Source: Maricaulis maris (lineage in GTDB: Bacteria; Pseudomonadota; Alphaproteobacteria; Caulobacterales; Maricaulaceae). Taken from it: a stretch of 64,000 nucleotides of DNA. Positions 51,920 to 61,526 of this stretch are shown piece after piece. Made by a program: the position numbers and the translations under genes. The notes under the pieces are model-generated. The model made no database searches and had not been told where the DNA came from. It saw nothing but the letters and a program-made list of their open reading frames with translations. Location: assembly GCF_036322705.1 (NCBI RefSeq), contig NZ_AP027270.1, forward strand, positions 2,295,501 through 2,359,500. The letters are read 5' to 3'. How positions within the stretch are numbered: the stretch's first letter is position 1; every line of letters begins with the position of its first letter.

Positions 51920-54855
51920 GCCGGAGCTCCGATCACACTGGCCAGCGCCCCGAGGACGGCGTCACGATCGAGCGGCTTGGACAGATAGCCATTCGCCCCG
52001 CTGTCGAGATAGCGCGACCGGGCGCCCGATGTCGCATCGGCTGTCACGGCAAAGATCGGCACGGACTGGTAGGGTTTTCCGGATGCACGGACCCGGCGGA
52101 TGGCCTCCTCACCCGACATGACCGGCATTTGCATATCCATCAGGACGACATCGAACGAGCCTGCGGCGAGCTGGTCGAGCGCGGCCTGCCCGTTCTCCGC
52201 CAGGACGACGTCATAGCCGGCGCTGCGGACAAAGGCCGCGGCGACGAGCTGGTTGGTTGCAACATCATCGACGACGAGGACCCGGCCCGCGGCCGATGTC
52301 GAGGCAGACGATGCCGGACCCTCTGATTCCGCGCCGGCAGTGGACGCGGCCCGGTCCGCCTTGAACGGGATTTCGAACCAGAAACAGCTGCCCGAGCCAA
52401 ACTCGCTCTCGACCCCGATCGTGCCACCGGCCATCGCGACAATTTCGCGGCAGATGGCCAGACCGAGCCCGGTGCCGCCATGCTTTCGCGTCGACGAGTC
52501 GTCGACCTGGGCGAAGCGCTCGAACACGCGCTCCAGCTGATCGGCCGGGATGCCCGGCCCGGTGTCGGAAACCTCGAACCGGACCCGGTCATCGACGCCG
52601 GGCGTGACGCGAACCCCGATCGATCCGCTCTCGGTAAACTTGGTCGCATTACCGACCATGTTGATCAGGACCTGACGGGTCCGCTTCTGATCGCCGACCA
52701 GGCGCTCCGGCAAACCCGACGCGCGGTCCAGCGACAGCGTGAGCCCCTTGCCCTCGATGGCCGGCCCCAGAATGGCCTTCACCTCGGACAACAGGTCATC
52801 AAGACCAAAGGCATCCTCGCGCAGCTCGACGAGGCCGGATTCGATCTTGGCGATGTCCAGCACATCCTCGATCAGGTCGAGCAGCGCATCGCCCGAGGCC
52901 TCGAGGGTATCGACATAACGCGACTGGGTCTCGTCAAGCGATGTCAGGCGCAGCAGTTGCGCCATGCCGAGCACGCCATTGAGCGGCGTGCGGATCTCAT
53001 GGCTCATATTGGCCAGGAATTGGGACTTCGCCAGGTTGGCTGCCTCGGCCTCCTCGCGGCGTCGATCGAGCTCACGCGCAGTCTCGACATCCGAGGTGAT
53101 GTCATAGTTGAAGCCGGTCAGGACGGGCGGGGCATCAAGGCGTGTGAGAACCCGCCCGTAGGACCGCAAATGCAGCTCGCGATCATTCCAGGCTCGAAAC
53201 CTGAATTCCTCGGAAATCTCGCCGAAATCGGCAAAGGCCTTGGCCACACTGCCAAGGACACGCTTGCGATCATCGGGGTGGATGCGGGCCCCGAATTCGG
53301 CGACCGATGGCATCTCCCGGTCGAGCGGATAGCCATAAAGCGCCCGGGTCGTCTCGTCCCAATCCACCGATTCCGCGTCCTGACAGTACTCCCAGCCACC
53401 GATCGACGAGGTTTCCAGGGTCATGGCGAGACGGGTGGAAACCTCCCGCAGCTTCGCTTCCCGCGCCCGACGCTCGGTGATGTCCTGAAACGAGCCCAGA
53501 AGGCGGACAACCGTTCCGTTTTCCGCGACCGGCTTGCCGACGGCGCGCACCCAGCGCCGGTTGCCCTTGGCGGTGATGAAGGGCAATTCGAGATCCCAGC
53601 TCGAGCCGCTCTCGATCGAGTGCTCGATGGCCGCGCTGAGTTCCTCGCGCACTTCCGGGGCGTAGAAATCGATCCCCTCTTCAATGCTGGCCACGAAATC
53701 CGGCTCGACTTCATGGATTTTCCGCGTGGTCTCATCCCAATCGGCCAGCCCGCTGCCCAGATCGACTTCCCAGCTCCCGATCCGGCCCAGTTCCGTGACC
53801 GCTTCCAGCCGGCCCAGAAGCCGGTCCCGCGTGCGGCTCATGCGATAGGCGTAGATCAGGTCACTGATCGATTGCAGCAGGGGCCGGAGACGGTGGATAT
53901 CCGCTTCCGCATATCCGTCCGGGCGATTGGCGATGCCCAGCATGGCGACGAACTCGCCATGACTGTAAAGGGGCAGACCGGCATAGGTCTTGAGAGGCGG
54001 ATGGCCTTTCGGCGTGCCTGCCGCGGCCGGATGCCCGGCCGGGCTGTCGGTGAGCACCATTTCCCCGGTCCGGATGGTCTGTCCGAACAGGGTATCGAGA
54101 TTGCGGAATTCCATGCCCCGGGAAAAGCTGGCCTCGTAGATCTGGCGTGTCTCGTCATCCCAAGCGATATTGGTTATCGCCCAGGTTCTCAGATAGCGCC
54201 CGGTGTGATCATCAATGACCTCGCCGATAAAGCCGTACTCACTGCGCGTGAGATCCAGCACGCTCTCGAGTAGCGAGTCAAAAGACACTCGCGTGTCTTC
54301 GCTTCGGTCATCGATAAACTGGCTCTGGATATTCGACATTGCCGCCAGAATCCGGTTCGACATCTCCGTCTCATTGCGTCGTGCCCGTTCCGCGATCCGT
54401 TCCTCTGCAACCCGCCCCAGGGCGCGCAACTGGGTGAGGTCATGCCCCGACAGGTCCAGAGGCTGGTCGTGGATCACGCACAGCGTGCCGATGGTCTCGC
54501 CGCCCGGTTCCCGAAGCGGAATGCCCGCATAGCCGCGGATATTGGGCGGGCCGGTGACCAGGGGATTGTCGGCAAAGCGTGGATCCGCGAGCGCATCGGG
54601 AATGAAGAAAACGTCGGGACCGCGAATGGCGTGGTCACAAAAGGCGACATCCCGGGGCGTCTCGGCGGCGGGAATATTGATGTTCGACTTGAACCATTGC
54701 CGGTCGGCATCAATCAGCGATACGGCCGCCATCCGTGTCCGTAACAGCGTCGCCGCCAGATCGGTGAGCGAATCGAAGGCTTCTTCAGGCGGTGTATCGA
54801 GCAGATCGAGCGAGCGTAGCGCCGTCAGTCGTTGATGTTCGCGTCTACTCGCCAT
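51916..54855 (-). CDS. Soluble GAF-GAF-PAS-PAS hybrid histidine kinase
   Basis: 979 residues from the ATG at 54855. A GTG at 54870 is open. Two GAF-type domains (about residues 10-160 and 190-345) are followed by two PAS domains (about 350-475 and 475-595), HisKA with [10 protein letters not shown] (His 619), HATPase with [11 protein letters not shown] and [10 protein letters not shown], and a C-terminal receiver with VLMDMQMP (Asp 907). No membrane segment. The first GAF ([23 protein letters not shown]) resembles those of light- or redox-linked sensors, but no chromophore cysteine is obvious. The signal is unknown. Confidence 0.9.
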   Translation of the reverse strand: MASRREHQRLTALRSLDLLDTPPEEAFDSLTDLAATLLRTRMAAVSLIDADRQWFKSNINIPAAETPRDVAFCDHAIRGPDVFFIPDALADPRFADNPLVTGPPNIRGYAGIPLREPGGETIGTLCVIHDQPLDLSGHDLTQLRALGRVAEERIAERARRNETEMSNRILAAMSNIQSQFIDDRSEDTRVSFDSLLESVLDLTRSEYGFIGEVIDDHTGRYLRTWAITNIAWDDETRQIYEASFSRGMEFRNLDTLFGQTIRTGEMVLTDSPAGHPAAAGTPKGHPPLKTYAGLPLYSHGEFVAMLGIANRPDGYAEADIHRLRPLLQSISDLIYAYRMSRTRDRLLGRLEAVTELGRIGSWEVDLGSGLADWDETTRKIHEVEPDFVASIEEGIDFYAPEVREELSAAIEHSIESGSSWDLELPFITAKGNRRWVRAVGKPVAENGTVVRLLGSFQDITERRAREAKLREVSTRLAMTLETSSIGGWEYCQDAESVDWDETTRALYGYPLDREMPSVAEFGARIHPDDRKRVLGSVAKAFADFGEISEEFRFRAWNDRELHLRSYGRVLTRLDAPPVLTGFNYDITSDVETARELDRRREEAEAANLAKSQFLANMSHEIRTPLNGVLGMAQLLRLTSLDETQSRYVDTLEASGDALLDLIEDVLDIAKIESGLVELREDAFGLDDLLSEVKAILGPAIEGKGLTLSLDRASGLPERLVGDQKRTRQVLINMVGNATKFTESGSIGVRVTPGVDDRVRFEVSDTGPGIPADQLERVFERFAQVDDSSTRKHGGTGLGLAICREIVAMAGGTIGVESEFGSGSCFWFEIPFKADRAASTAGAESEGPASSASTSAAGRVLVVDDVATNQLVAAAFVRSAGYDVVLAENGQAALDQLAAGSFDVVLMDMQMPVMSGEEAIRRVRASGKPYQSVPIFAVTADATSGARSRYLDSGANGYLSKPLDRDAVLGALASVIGAPA

Positions 54856-54965
54856 TCCGGAATCCCGCACGGACCGCTCTGCCAGAATGGGCAGGCATCA
54901 TCCAGGTGACAGAATTCATCGACATGCTTGCAAAGGGTTTAACGCTGCCGTGCCGGATACGCCCA

Positions 54966-54998
54966 TCAAAAAGGCCGCGACGTTTCCGTCGCGGCCTT
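54966..54998 (-). terminator. Terminator after the TonB-domain gene
   Basis: A perfect 12-base stem AAGGCCGCGACG/CGTCGCGGCCTT (54971-54982 and 54987-54998) with a four-base loop runs into TTTTTGA on the minus strand. It lies about 50 bases after the TonB-domain stop. Confidence 0.9.
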
Positions 54999-55046
54999 GA
55001 GAGGCGATCAGCCGAAAGGACAGGAAGCGGCTGACCGGCCGGAACG

Positions 55047-55394
55047 CTAGTCGTTCAGACGGAATTCCAGCTCGCGGGAATGGCCGTCAGTCTGGGCCGA
55101 GGCCGGCGCGTAACGCCAGGCTTCGATGGCCGCCAGGGCCGCGCGATCGAAGACACCGGCCGGCGTTGCGTCGACCACTTCGGCATTGACCACATGACCG
55201 TCCGCATCAACAGAATACGCAATGCGAACAGTACCTTCGATACCGCGGCGCTCGGCGCCACGCGGGTATTCCGGAGCCACCTGCTCGACGGCTTCGCGCG
55301 CCGGGCCGTTGTTTGCGGCGGCGGGTGCGCTCAGGGCAATCGGGGCCATTACGGCAGACAGACAGACAAGGGCGGAGAGGAGTTGTTTTTTCAT
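55047..55394 (-). CDS. Periplasmic TonB C-terminal domain protein
   Basis: 115 residues from the ATG at 55394. A signal peptide (MKKQLLSALVCLSAVMAPIALSAPAAA) is followed directly by a TonB_C domain: VAPEYPRGAERRGIEGTVRIAYSVDADGHV, AALAAIEAWRYAPA. It lacks the Pro-rich linker and stays without a membrane anchor after cleavage, so it is not a normal TonB. Such domains can bind outer membrane receptors or peptidoglycan. Its role is unknown. Confidence 0.8.
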   Translation of the reverse strand: MKKQLLSALVCLSAVMAPIALSAPAAANNGPAREAVEQVAPEYPRGAERRGIEGTVRIAYSVDADGHVVNAEVVDATPAGVFDRAALAAIEAWRYAPASAQTDGHSRELEFRLND

Positions 55395-55532
55395 GGCGCT
55401 CACTCAGGCGTTGTTGGTTGCGAATGCGAGTGAGGATCTAGGCGGATCAAATTGCCACGTGATTTCCCGGACCGCTAAAATTTGAACGAACCCTGTCATT
55501 AGATATGAGCAGGGTCCGTTCTGATCATTCAC

Positions 55533-55997
55533 CTACGAAGAAACATTCAGCACGACGCCGGTGATGGCCTGGACGGCGAGCGTGGAACCGGCGACGGGAT
55601 TGGTCCCGTCGGTCGTCTCCGCGGCCCATTCGCTATCGCCATATTTGACCCGGCCACGACCGGACGCGAAGTCGGCGACGACCGTGACCTTCTGGCCGAT
55701 CATGCGGGCGGAACGATCATTCAGCCCGCTGGCATTGCCCGCCAGCATGGCCGGACGCACCCAGCGGTCGCCGACCCAGAGCAGGACGAAGGACAGGATG
55801 GCGAAGACGGCCAGCTGGACCGGCCAGCTCACGCCCAGCACTTCCAGCGCGACGAAGCCGGTCAGGAAGGCGGCCGCGGCGGGCCAGAGCAGCAGGGTCG
55901 TGCCGGTGAGCACCTCGGCGATCAGGATCACGCCGGCGATCGCCCACCAGGCCCAGAGATTCATGCGGTCAAAGACCGACAGCAGCATATCCATCAT
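55533..55997 (-). CDS. NfeD-family membrane protein
   Basis: 154 residues. Three to four membrane helices (WWAIAGVILIAEVLTG, LLLWPAAAAFLTGFVALEVLG, LAVFAILSFVLLWVG) precede a C-terminal OB-like domain (MIGQKVTVVADFASGRGRVKYGD). This is the short NfeD type that pairs with SPFH proteins in membrane-domain or quality control roles. It starts 26 bases after the SPFH gene stop, in the same operon. Confidence 0.9.
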   Translation of the reverse strand: MMDMLLSVFDRMNLWAWWAIAGVILIAEVLTGTTLLLWPAAAAFLTGFVALEVLGVSWPVQLAVFAILSFVLLWVGDRWVRPAMLAGNASGLNDRSARMIGQKVTVVADFASGRGRVKYGDSEWAAETTDGTNPVAGSTLAVQAITGVVLNVSS

Positions 55998-56023
55998 GAG
56001 ACCTCCTTTTCGACCGTTTTGAC

Positions 56024-56962
56024 CTACGCCTTGCGAGTGGCTTCGGAGACGGCATTGTGGGCCGCCTTGCCCAGCTCACCGACACCCGTGATCGTTGACA
56101 GGATGTTGGAGAACTCGGCCGGGATGATGACCGTGCGCTGTTGCTCGCTGGTCGCCAGCTTGCCGAAGGCCTCGATGTATTTCTGGCCGAGGAAGTAGTT
56201 GATCGCGGAGACATCACCCTTGGCGATGGCGTCGGAGACCATTTGCGTTGCCCGGGCTTCGGCCTCGGCTTCACGTTCACGGGCTTCAGCGTCGAGGAAG
56301 GCACTTTCCTTGCGGCCCTCGGCCTCGCGGATGGCGGCTTCCTTTTCACCTTCGGCGCGCAGGATGGCCGACTGCTTGGCCCCTTCCGCTTCCAGGATCT
56401 CGGCGCGCTTCAGGCGCTCGGCCTTCATCTGCCGGGCCATGGCCTCGGTGATATCAACCGGCGGCGACAGGTCGCGGATCTCGATCCGGGTCAGCTTCAC
56501 GCCCCAGGCATTGGTCGCCGCATCGATCACGCTCAGGAGACGGGCATTGATCTCGTCACGCTTGGACAGCGTCTCGTCGAGATCCATCGAGCCGATCACG
56601 GTCCGCACATTGGTCAGCGACAGGTTGATGATGGCGAAGTCGAGATTGTCGACCTCGTAGGCCGCACGCGGCGCATCGAGAACCTGGATGAAGACCACCG
56701 CATCCACCGAAACGGTGGCGTTGTCCTTGGTGATCACATTCTGGTTCGGCACGTCGAGCACGCGCTCGCGCATGTTCATCTTGTAGCCGACATTGTCGAT
56801 GAACGGCACCAGGAAGTGAAGACCGGGTTTGAGGGTCCGCGTGAAGCGCCCGAAGCGCTCGACGGTGAATTCCTTGCCCTGCGGCACTGTCTTGATCACC
56901 GAACCGATGACAAACAGCGCCAGGATGAACAGGACGCCAATTCCGATTAATCCGAAGTCCAT
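56024..56962 (-). CDS. SPFH/band-7 (slipin/QmcA-type) membrane protein
   Basis: 312 residues: an N-terminal membrane helix (LIGIGVLFILALFVIGSVI), the SPFH domain (VPQGKEFTVERFGRFTRTLKPGLHFLVPF), then a long charged Glu/Ala/Arg coiled coil (ERLKRAEILEAEGAKQSAIL) and a C-terminal hydrophobic end. It would oligomerise into a membrane ring or microdomain, with the NfeD protein of the next gene as partner. It resembles QmcA and stomatin-like proteins more than HflK/C. Confidence 0.92.
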   Translation of the reverse strand: MDFGLIGIGVLFILALFVIGSVIKTVPQGKEFTVERFGRFTRTLKPGLHFLVPFIDNVGYKMNMRERVLDVPNQNVITKDNATVSVDAVVFIQVLDAPRAAYEVDNLDFAIINLSLTNVRTVIGSMDLDETLSKRDEINARLLSVIDAATNAWGVKLTRIEIRDLSPPVDITEAMARQMKAERLKRAEILEAEGAKQSAILRAEGEKEAAIREAEGRKESAFLDAEAREREAEAEARATQMVSDAIAKGDVSAINYFLGQKYIEAFGKLATSEQQRTVIIPAEFSNILSTITGVGELGKAAHNAVSEATRKA

Positions 56963-57017
56963 GCGGACCCTCCTTCTTGCTTGTTGGGTTCACCCGCAGC
57001 GGGTGAACCGGTCGTGC

Positions 57018-57500
57018 CTAGAGCTGACCGAGAATATGGTCGGCCGAGGACACCTTGAACTCACCCGGAGCCTCGACATTCAGTTCGGCAACAACGCCAT
57101 CCTTGACGAGGATCGAGAAGCGCTGGGCACGCACGCCCATGCCGAAGCCCGTACCGTCCATTTCGAGGCCGACGGCCTTGGCAAACTCGCCATTCCCGTC
57201 CGCCAGCATGACAACCTCGTCGCCGGCATTCTGGGACTTGGCCCAGGCATCCATGACGAAGACATCATTGACCGACAGGCAGGCGATCGTATCGACGCCC
57301 TTGGCCTTGATGTCGGCGGCCTTCTCGATGAAGCCCGGCAGGTGCTTGGCCGAGCAGGTCGGCGTAAACGCGCCGGGGACGGCAAAGAGGGCAACGGTCT
57401 TGCCAGCGAACACGTCATCCGTGCTCAACTTGTTCGGTCCGTCAGCCGTCATGGTCATGAAAGTGGCTGCGGGAAGGCGATCTCCGACCGAGATGGTCAT
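57018..57500 (-). CDS. Prx5-type peroxiredoxin
   Basis: 160 residues from the ATG at 57500, with AGGAG nine bases upstream. The peroxidatic cysteine is Cys49 in VPGAFTPTCS, and the IACLSVNDVFVMDAWAK block marks the Prx5/AhpE-like glutaredoxin- or thioredoxin-linked group. No second cysteine in a typical resolving position is seen. It reduces hydrogen peroxide and alkyl peroxides. Divergent from the YqgE gene, about 90 bases apart. The open frame upstream of 57500 is a shadow of that gene. Confidence 0.93.
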   Translation of the reverse strand: MTISVGDRLPAATFMTMTADGPNKLSTDDVFAGKTVALFAVPGAFTPTCSAKHLPGFIEKAADIKAKGVDTIACLSVNDVFVMDAWAKSQNAGDEVVMLADGNGEFAKAVGLEMDGTGFGMGVRAQRFSILVKDGVVAELNVEAPGEFKVSSADHILGQL

Positions 57501-57591
57501 GTGGCATTTCTCCTGTAGGTCAGTATTGGCGGGTATCCGCACGGCAAGATAGCGGGAACCCGACTGGACGCATCCCTCTTTTGGAGGGAAC

Positions 57592-58188
57592 ATGTCAGCC
57601 ATGGCCCCTGCGAGCACGACAGATGTGGACGAGACCTTCCTTGGCGGCAAGCTTTTGATTGCAACGCCGGGCATTGGCGACCCCCGCTTTGACCGGGCCG
57701 TCATCCTGATTTGCGATCACAGCCCCGAACACGCCATGGGGATCATTGTGAACAAGCCCGTTGAGGGGCTGCGCCTGCCCGAGCTGTTCGGGCAGCTGGA
57801 GATTGACGGCGGCGGCCCTGTGCCCGACCGCGCGGTGCTCGTCGGCGGTCCGGTCGAGCCGGAGCGGGGCTTTGTGCTGCACACCCGCGATTATGAGCGG
57901 GACAGCACCACCCTGCCGGTCAGTGCGCACATCGGGCTGACCGCCACCCAGGACGTGCTGGAAGCCATGGCCTCGCCAGCACCGCCGCAGCGCAGCCTGC
58001 TGGCCCTGGGTTATGCCGGCTGGGGCGCCGGGCAGCTCGAGAGTGAGCTGGCAGCCAATGCCTGGCTGGTAGCCGAGATGGATGAAGCCCTTGTCTTCGA
58101 CACCGATGATGCGGACAAATGGGCCTGCGCACTCGATCTGCTCGGCGTCACGCCCGAACACCTCTCCGCCCTTTCCGGTCACGCCTGA
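57592..58188 (+). CDS. YqgE/AlgH family protein
   Basis: 198 residues with the family blocks LGGKLLIATPGIGDPRFDRAVILICDH, GIIVNKP, VLVGGPVEPERGFVLH and ALGYAGWGAGQLESEL. The first ATG at 57592 is used. A second ATG three codons later is possible. The family is conserved in proteobacteria and was linked to alginate control in one species, but its molecular role is unknown. It starts a rightward pair with the thioesterase. Confidence 0.92.
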   Translation: MSAMAPASTTDVDETFLGGKLLIATPGIGDPRFDRAVILICDHSPEHAMGIIVNKPVEGLRLPELFGQLEIDGGGPVPDRAVLVGGPVEPERGFVLHTRDYERDSTTLPVSAHIGLTATQDVLEAMASPAPPQRSLLALGYAGWGAGQLESELAANAWLVAEMDEALVFDTDDADKWACALDLLGVTPEHLSALSGHA

Positions 58189-58212
58189 CCGACGCAATCC
58201 CGGACACTGCCC

Positions 58213-58647
58213 ATGGCTCCCCACATCGTTGAAACCGGCGAGTTCGCCGGCTGGCGCATCTGGCCCGATGATCCGTTCGAACAGACCGCCGGTCCCTTCT
58301 ACATGCGCGATGGCGCCGAGGGGCCGGAGATGGCCTTCCGGCTCGAGCGCAAACACCTCAACGGGATGGGCTCGGTGCATGGCGGCTGCCTGATGAGCTT
58401 TGCCGATTTTGCGCTGTTCGGGATTGCCCATGAGGCGCTGAAGCCGTCCGGCTATGGCATCACCGTGGCGTTCACCTCGGAATTTCTGGCCGGTGCCAGA
58501 GAAGGTGCACTGATGGAAGCGCGCGGCGAAACCCTGCGGGCCGGTGGCTCACTGATCTTCGTGCGCGGCGTGATCACCGCCGACGGCATACCCTGCCTGA
58601 ATTTCTCCGGCACGCTGAAACGCCTGCGCGAGCGCGCCGGGAGCTAG
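58213..58647 (+). CDS. PaaI-like hotdog-fold thioesterase
   Basis: 144 residues of a hotdog fold. LNGMGSVHGGCLMSFADFALFGIA has the HGG motif of the PaaI/acyl-CoA thioesterase group, with an acidic residue (Asp in FADFAL) on the following helix. The C-terminus ITADGIPCLNFSGTLKRL is usual. It probably hydrolyses an acyl-CoA. The substrate is unknown. It is 24 bases after the YqgE gene, and its stop is six bases from that of the convergent EAL gene. Confidence 0.85.
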   Translation: MAPHIVETGEFAGWRIWPDDPFEQTAGPFYMRDGAEGPEMAFRLERKHLNGMGSVHGGCLMSFADFALFGIAHEALKPSGYGITVAFTSEFLAGAREGALMEARGETLRAGGSLIFVRGVITADGIPCLNFSGTLKRLRERAGS

Positions 58648-58653
58648 TCCGGA

Positions 58654-59793
58654 TCAGGCCGGACCGGGTGGCCCGAATCGACCCTCGATGCCGTTGATGA
58701 CGGCCTGTTCGGCAAGGTTTGGGGGCAAGGCGCCGGCATAGCGATAACCCTGCGCATACTGGCAGCCCATCGCGGCCAGACGGTCGGCCGAGGCCGCATT
58801 CTCGACGCCCTCGGCGACAACCTTCATGCCGAAATGCGTGGCCAGCTGGATGACCGATTTGACCACCGTGCCCGCGCTCTCGTCGCCGGCCATGGCCCGC
58901 ACGAAATAGCGGTCAATCTTGACCACGTCGAAGGGCAGCATGTCGAGCCGCGCCAGCGAGGAATAACCGGTCCCGAAATCATCGAGCGCCAGAGCGACCC
59001 CGCCGGCAGCCAAACGCTGCATCGCCGCAGCCGCCGGATCCGGGTCATGCATGATCTCGGTCTCGGCAATCTCCAGCTTGAACGCGCCCGGCGGAAGCTT
59101 CGCATCCGAAACAGATGCGAGGAGACCGGTCACGAAATCCGGGTCGACGAGCTCACTCACCGTTGCATTGGCGGACACGAAAATCTCCGACGCGGCAGGG
59201 TGGGCCACGCGCCAGGAGGACAGGTCGGTGGTTGCATGGCCGCGCACGGTCGTGCTGATCCGGTTGAGCAGGTCGAGTTCGCTCGCCATCACCAGGAAAT
59301 CATCCGGTGCCAGAACCCCGACACCCGGCCGGTCCCAGCGCGCCAGGGCCTCGAACCCGGCCAGGCGGCCCGTGTCGAGCGCAATGATCGGTTGATACCA
59401 GGCCAGCACTTCACCGCTCTCGACGGCATTCGCCAGGGCGTGTTCCTCGCCGATCCGGCCTGCCAGGTCGCGGGTTGCGCCGGCGGGTGTCATCAAACCC
59501 TCGACACGCCCGTCCGCGTCCCGCCGCCCGAGCAGACGGACATAGGCCAGCTTGCCATCGGCACCGATCAGGCGAATGCGCAGATCCACCTGCTCCTGGG
59601 TGATGGCGGCGGCGAGCCGGGTCTGGTCAGCCGGGCCAAGACGATCAAGGAAGGCTTGCCAGTCCATCTCCGACGCCTCGAGCCCGAAGGCGGCGGTATC
59701 GCCGGTCAGGTGCACACGGCCGCGGCCAGGGTCGCAGGCAAACGCCATGGCGCCCGCGGCCCTGACACCGCGCTCGAAGCCGGAAGCCGTCAT
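58654..59793 (-). CDS. EAL-domain c-di-GMP phosphodiesterase with PAS-like N-terminus
   Basis: 379 residues. Residues 1-115 look like a PAS-type sensor. Residues 125-375 form an EAL domain with all metal and substrate residues seen: [51 protein letters not shown] and AEGVENA. It should hydrolyse c-di-GMP. There is no GGDEF domain. Its ATG overlaps the stop of the acetyltransferase gene (ATGA). With the MHYT protein at 24 kb, two predicted phosphodiesterases lie in the window. Confidence 0.9.
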   Translation of the reverse strand: MTASGFERGVRAAGAMAFACDPGRGRVHLTGDTAAFGLEASEMDWQAFLDRLGPADQTRLAAAITQEQVDLRIRLIGADGKLAYVRLLGRRDADGRVEGLMTPAGATRDLAGRIGEEHALANAVESGEVLAWYQPIIALDTGRLAGFEALARWDRPGVGVLAPDDFLVMASELDLLNRISTTVRGHATTDLSSWRVAHPAASEIFVSANATVSELVDPDFVTGLLASVSDAKLPPGAFKLEIAETEIMHDPDPAAAAMQRLAAGGVALALDDFGTGYSSLARLDMLPFDVVKIDRYFVRAMAGDESAGTVVKSVIQLATHFGMKVVAEGVENAASADRLAAMGCQYAQGYRYAGALPPNLAEQAVINGIEGRFGPPGPA

Positions 59794-60368
59794 GTGCGCG
59801 GATCAGAGGCGAGAATGGCGAAGCGATTGTGATCGCGCCACTCACCGGCAATGTTGAGGAAAGCGCGGGACTGACCTTCATAGACGAAACCGACCGATTC
59901 CAGCAGCTGGGCCGAGGCGGTATTGGTCGGCTGGCAGGCGGCTTCGACGCGATGCAGGCGCAATTCCTCAAAGGCAAAGGCCAGGACCCGGCGGACGGCC
60001 GCGCGGGTATGCCCCTTGCGGACATAGGGCGAGCCTATCCAGTAGCCGATATCCGCCGATTGCAGCACGCCGCGGCGAACATTGTTGAGATTGCAGGCGC
60101 CGAGCAGGACATCGTCGCGGGCACGGGTGATGAAGAAGGGATAGCCCATCCCGGCGTCACGATCCGCCTGATAGCGCTCGATCCGGCGACGGAAAGCGCC
60201 CTTGGACAGCTCGTCACTGGTCCAGGCCGGCTCCCAGGGTTCGGTATGGGTGCGACTGGCGCTGCGAAGCTTGGCCCAGTCCTCATAGTCGGAGAGCGTC
60301 GGGCTCCGCAGTCTTATGCCCTGACCGGTCAGGGTCTCGTCCCAGGACGTTTCGCGCCAGACTGCCAA
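59790..60368 (-). CDS. RimJ-like GNAT acetyltransferase
   Basis: 192 residues, N-terminal acetyltransferase fold: IRLRSPTLSDYEDWAKLRSAS, GYPFFITRARDDVLLGACNLNNV, the acetyl-CoA loop YVRKGHTRAAVRRVLAFAF and LHRVEAACQPTNTASAQLLE. It resembles RimJ, which acetylates ribosomal protein S5, though exact specificity varies. It lies about 25 bases after the SURF1 gene and is coupled to the EAL gene. Confidence 0.88.
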   Translation of the reverse strand: MAVWRETSWDETLTGQGIRLRSPTLSDYEDWAKLRSASRTHTEPWEPAWTSDELSKGAFRRRIERYQADRDAGMGYPFFITRARDDVLLGACNLNNVRRGVLQSADIGYWIGSPYVRKGHTRAAVRRVLAFAFEELRLHRVEAACQPTNTASAQLLESVGFVYEGQSRAFLNIAGEWRDHNRFAILASDPRT

Positions 60369-60394
60369 ATTCCATCTCCGTGTCCGGGCGGATA

Positions 60395-61108
60395 CTAGTC
60401 CGCCTTCTTGGTCGTGTCGCCATCATCCGATGACGATGAAAATCGCAGCCGTCCCCGGCTGGCATGCAGGGCGAGATACACGCCGATCAGGGCCAGAGCC
60501 AGACCAGACCAGGTCAGCGCATAGCCCAGATGCTTGGCGGGCGGTGTCCGGCTCAGCGAAGCCGGCATGCCGTCATCCGAGCGCGCCCAGACCGGCAGGA
60601 GCGCGTCCGGAGACACGCCCAGCGCCACCGCCATGGCCGCACCATCATGACTGTACCACTCATTGGTATCCGGATCGTTGCCAGCCGTGAACAGACCTGC
60701 AGCCGGCGGCGTCTCGATGCGCCAGCGGCGGACCGGGACCTGCTCACCGGTGCGCAAATCCTCGAAGGCTGTCTCGACCAGGATATAGCGCTCAGGATCA
60801 CCGGGCTGGCAGGGCGGCGCCCGCATCACCGCGAGCCGCATCCAGCCGCCGGTATCGCGCATGGCAAAGAGCCGCAGCGTCTCGCCGGTCAGCGGAACCG
60901 GCCCGGTCACGGGCGGAGAGAAGGGTCCCTCATGCGGGACACAAATCCCCTCGCGAAAGCTGATCGCCTCACCGCGTGCCTCGTAAGCGGTGATCAGGTC
61001 TGACTTCCACGCCATGCGCTGCATCTGCCAGCTGCCCAGCACCAGCAGCAGTACGAGGCTTGCGGCGGTGAAAAGGGTGAGCAGCGGAAGCGGCTGGAAG
61101 CGGGGCAT
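60395..61108 (-). CDS. SURF1-family cytochrome oxidase assembly protein
   Basis: 237 residues from the ATG at 61108 (MPRFQPLPLLTLFTAASL). Two membrane helices, one N-terminal (LTLFTAASLVLLLVLGSWQ) and one C-terminal (HLGYALTWSGLALALIGVYLAL), flank a periplasmic domain with the SURF1 block GSWQMQRMAWK and late HLGYALTWSG. It helps place haem a into subunit I of cytochrome oxidase. The upstream frame is the shadow of the DUF983 gene. Confidence 0.88.
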   Translation of the reverse strand: MPRFQPLPLLTLFTAASLVLLLVLGSWQMQRMAWKSDLITAYEARGEAISFREGICVPHEGPFSPPVTGPVPLTGETLRLFAMRDTGGWMRLAVMRAPPCQPGDPERYILVETAFEDLRTGEQVPVRRWRIETPPAAGLFTAGNDPDTNEWYSHDGAAMAVALGVSPDALLPVWARSDDGMPASLSRTPPAKHLGYALTWSGLALALIGVYLALHASRGRLRFSSSSDDGDTTKKAD

Positions 61109-61158
61109 AGCGGACGGTGTCCATAACCTGGGGCGGGGCCGAACCAACAGGATCGGCC

Positions 61159-61518
61159 TCAATCGTCCAGCCGCGCCTCCCGGGCGTCGTTCTGGAACTG
61201 GAGGGCAAACAGCAGGCCCTTTATCGGACGCAGCGCCATGATGCAGGCGACCGGCACGAAGGGGAGCTGGAAGATCACGTGAACCCACCATGGCGGGTGA
61301 AAGGCCGCCTCGACCAGAAGGAAGAGGACCATGGCCAGAAAACCGACGATGAACAGCACGAAGACCGAGGCTCCGTCACCGACATCGGCGCTTTCGAAAT
61401 CGGCGCCGCAGACATCGCAGCGCGGGGCAATTTTCAGAAGGCCGTCAAACATGGCGCCCTCCCCGCATTTCGGGCAGCGTCCCTGGACGCCGGTCGAAAA
61501 CGGAGAGGGCTTATCCAT
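61159..61518 (-). CDS. DUF983 membrane protein of the oxidase cluster
   Basis: 119 residues: a zinc-ribbon-like start (GRCPKCGEGAMFDGLL and APRCDVCGADFE, two CxxC pairs) followed by two membrane helices (FVLFIVGFLAMVLFLLVEA and FQLPFVPVACIMAL). DUF983 is regularly found beside ctaE and surf1 in alphaproteobacteria and is thought to take part in oxidase assembly, without proof. It starts eight bases after ctaE. Confidence 0.85.
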   Translation of the reverse strand: MDKPSPFSTGVQGRCPKCGEGAMFDGLLKIAPRCDVCGADFESADVGDGASVFVLFIVGFLAMVLFLLVEAAFHPPWWVHVIFQLPFVPVACIMALRPIKGLLFALQFQNDAREARLDD

Positions 61519-61526
61519 GTGATGCG

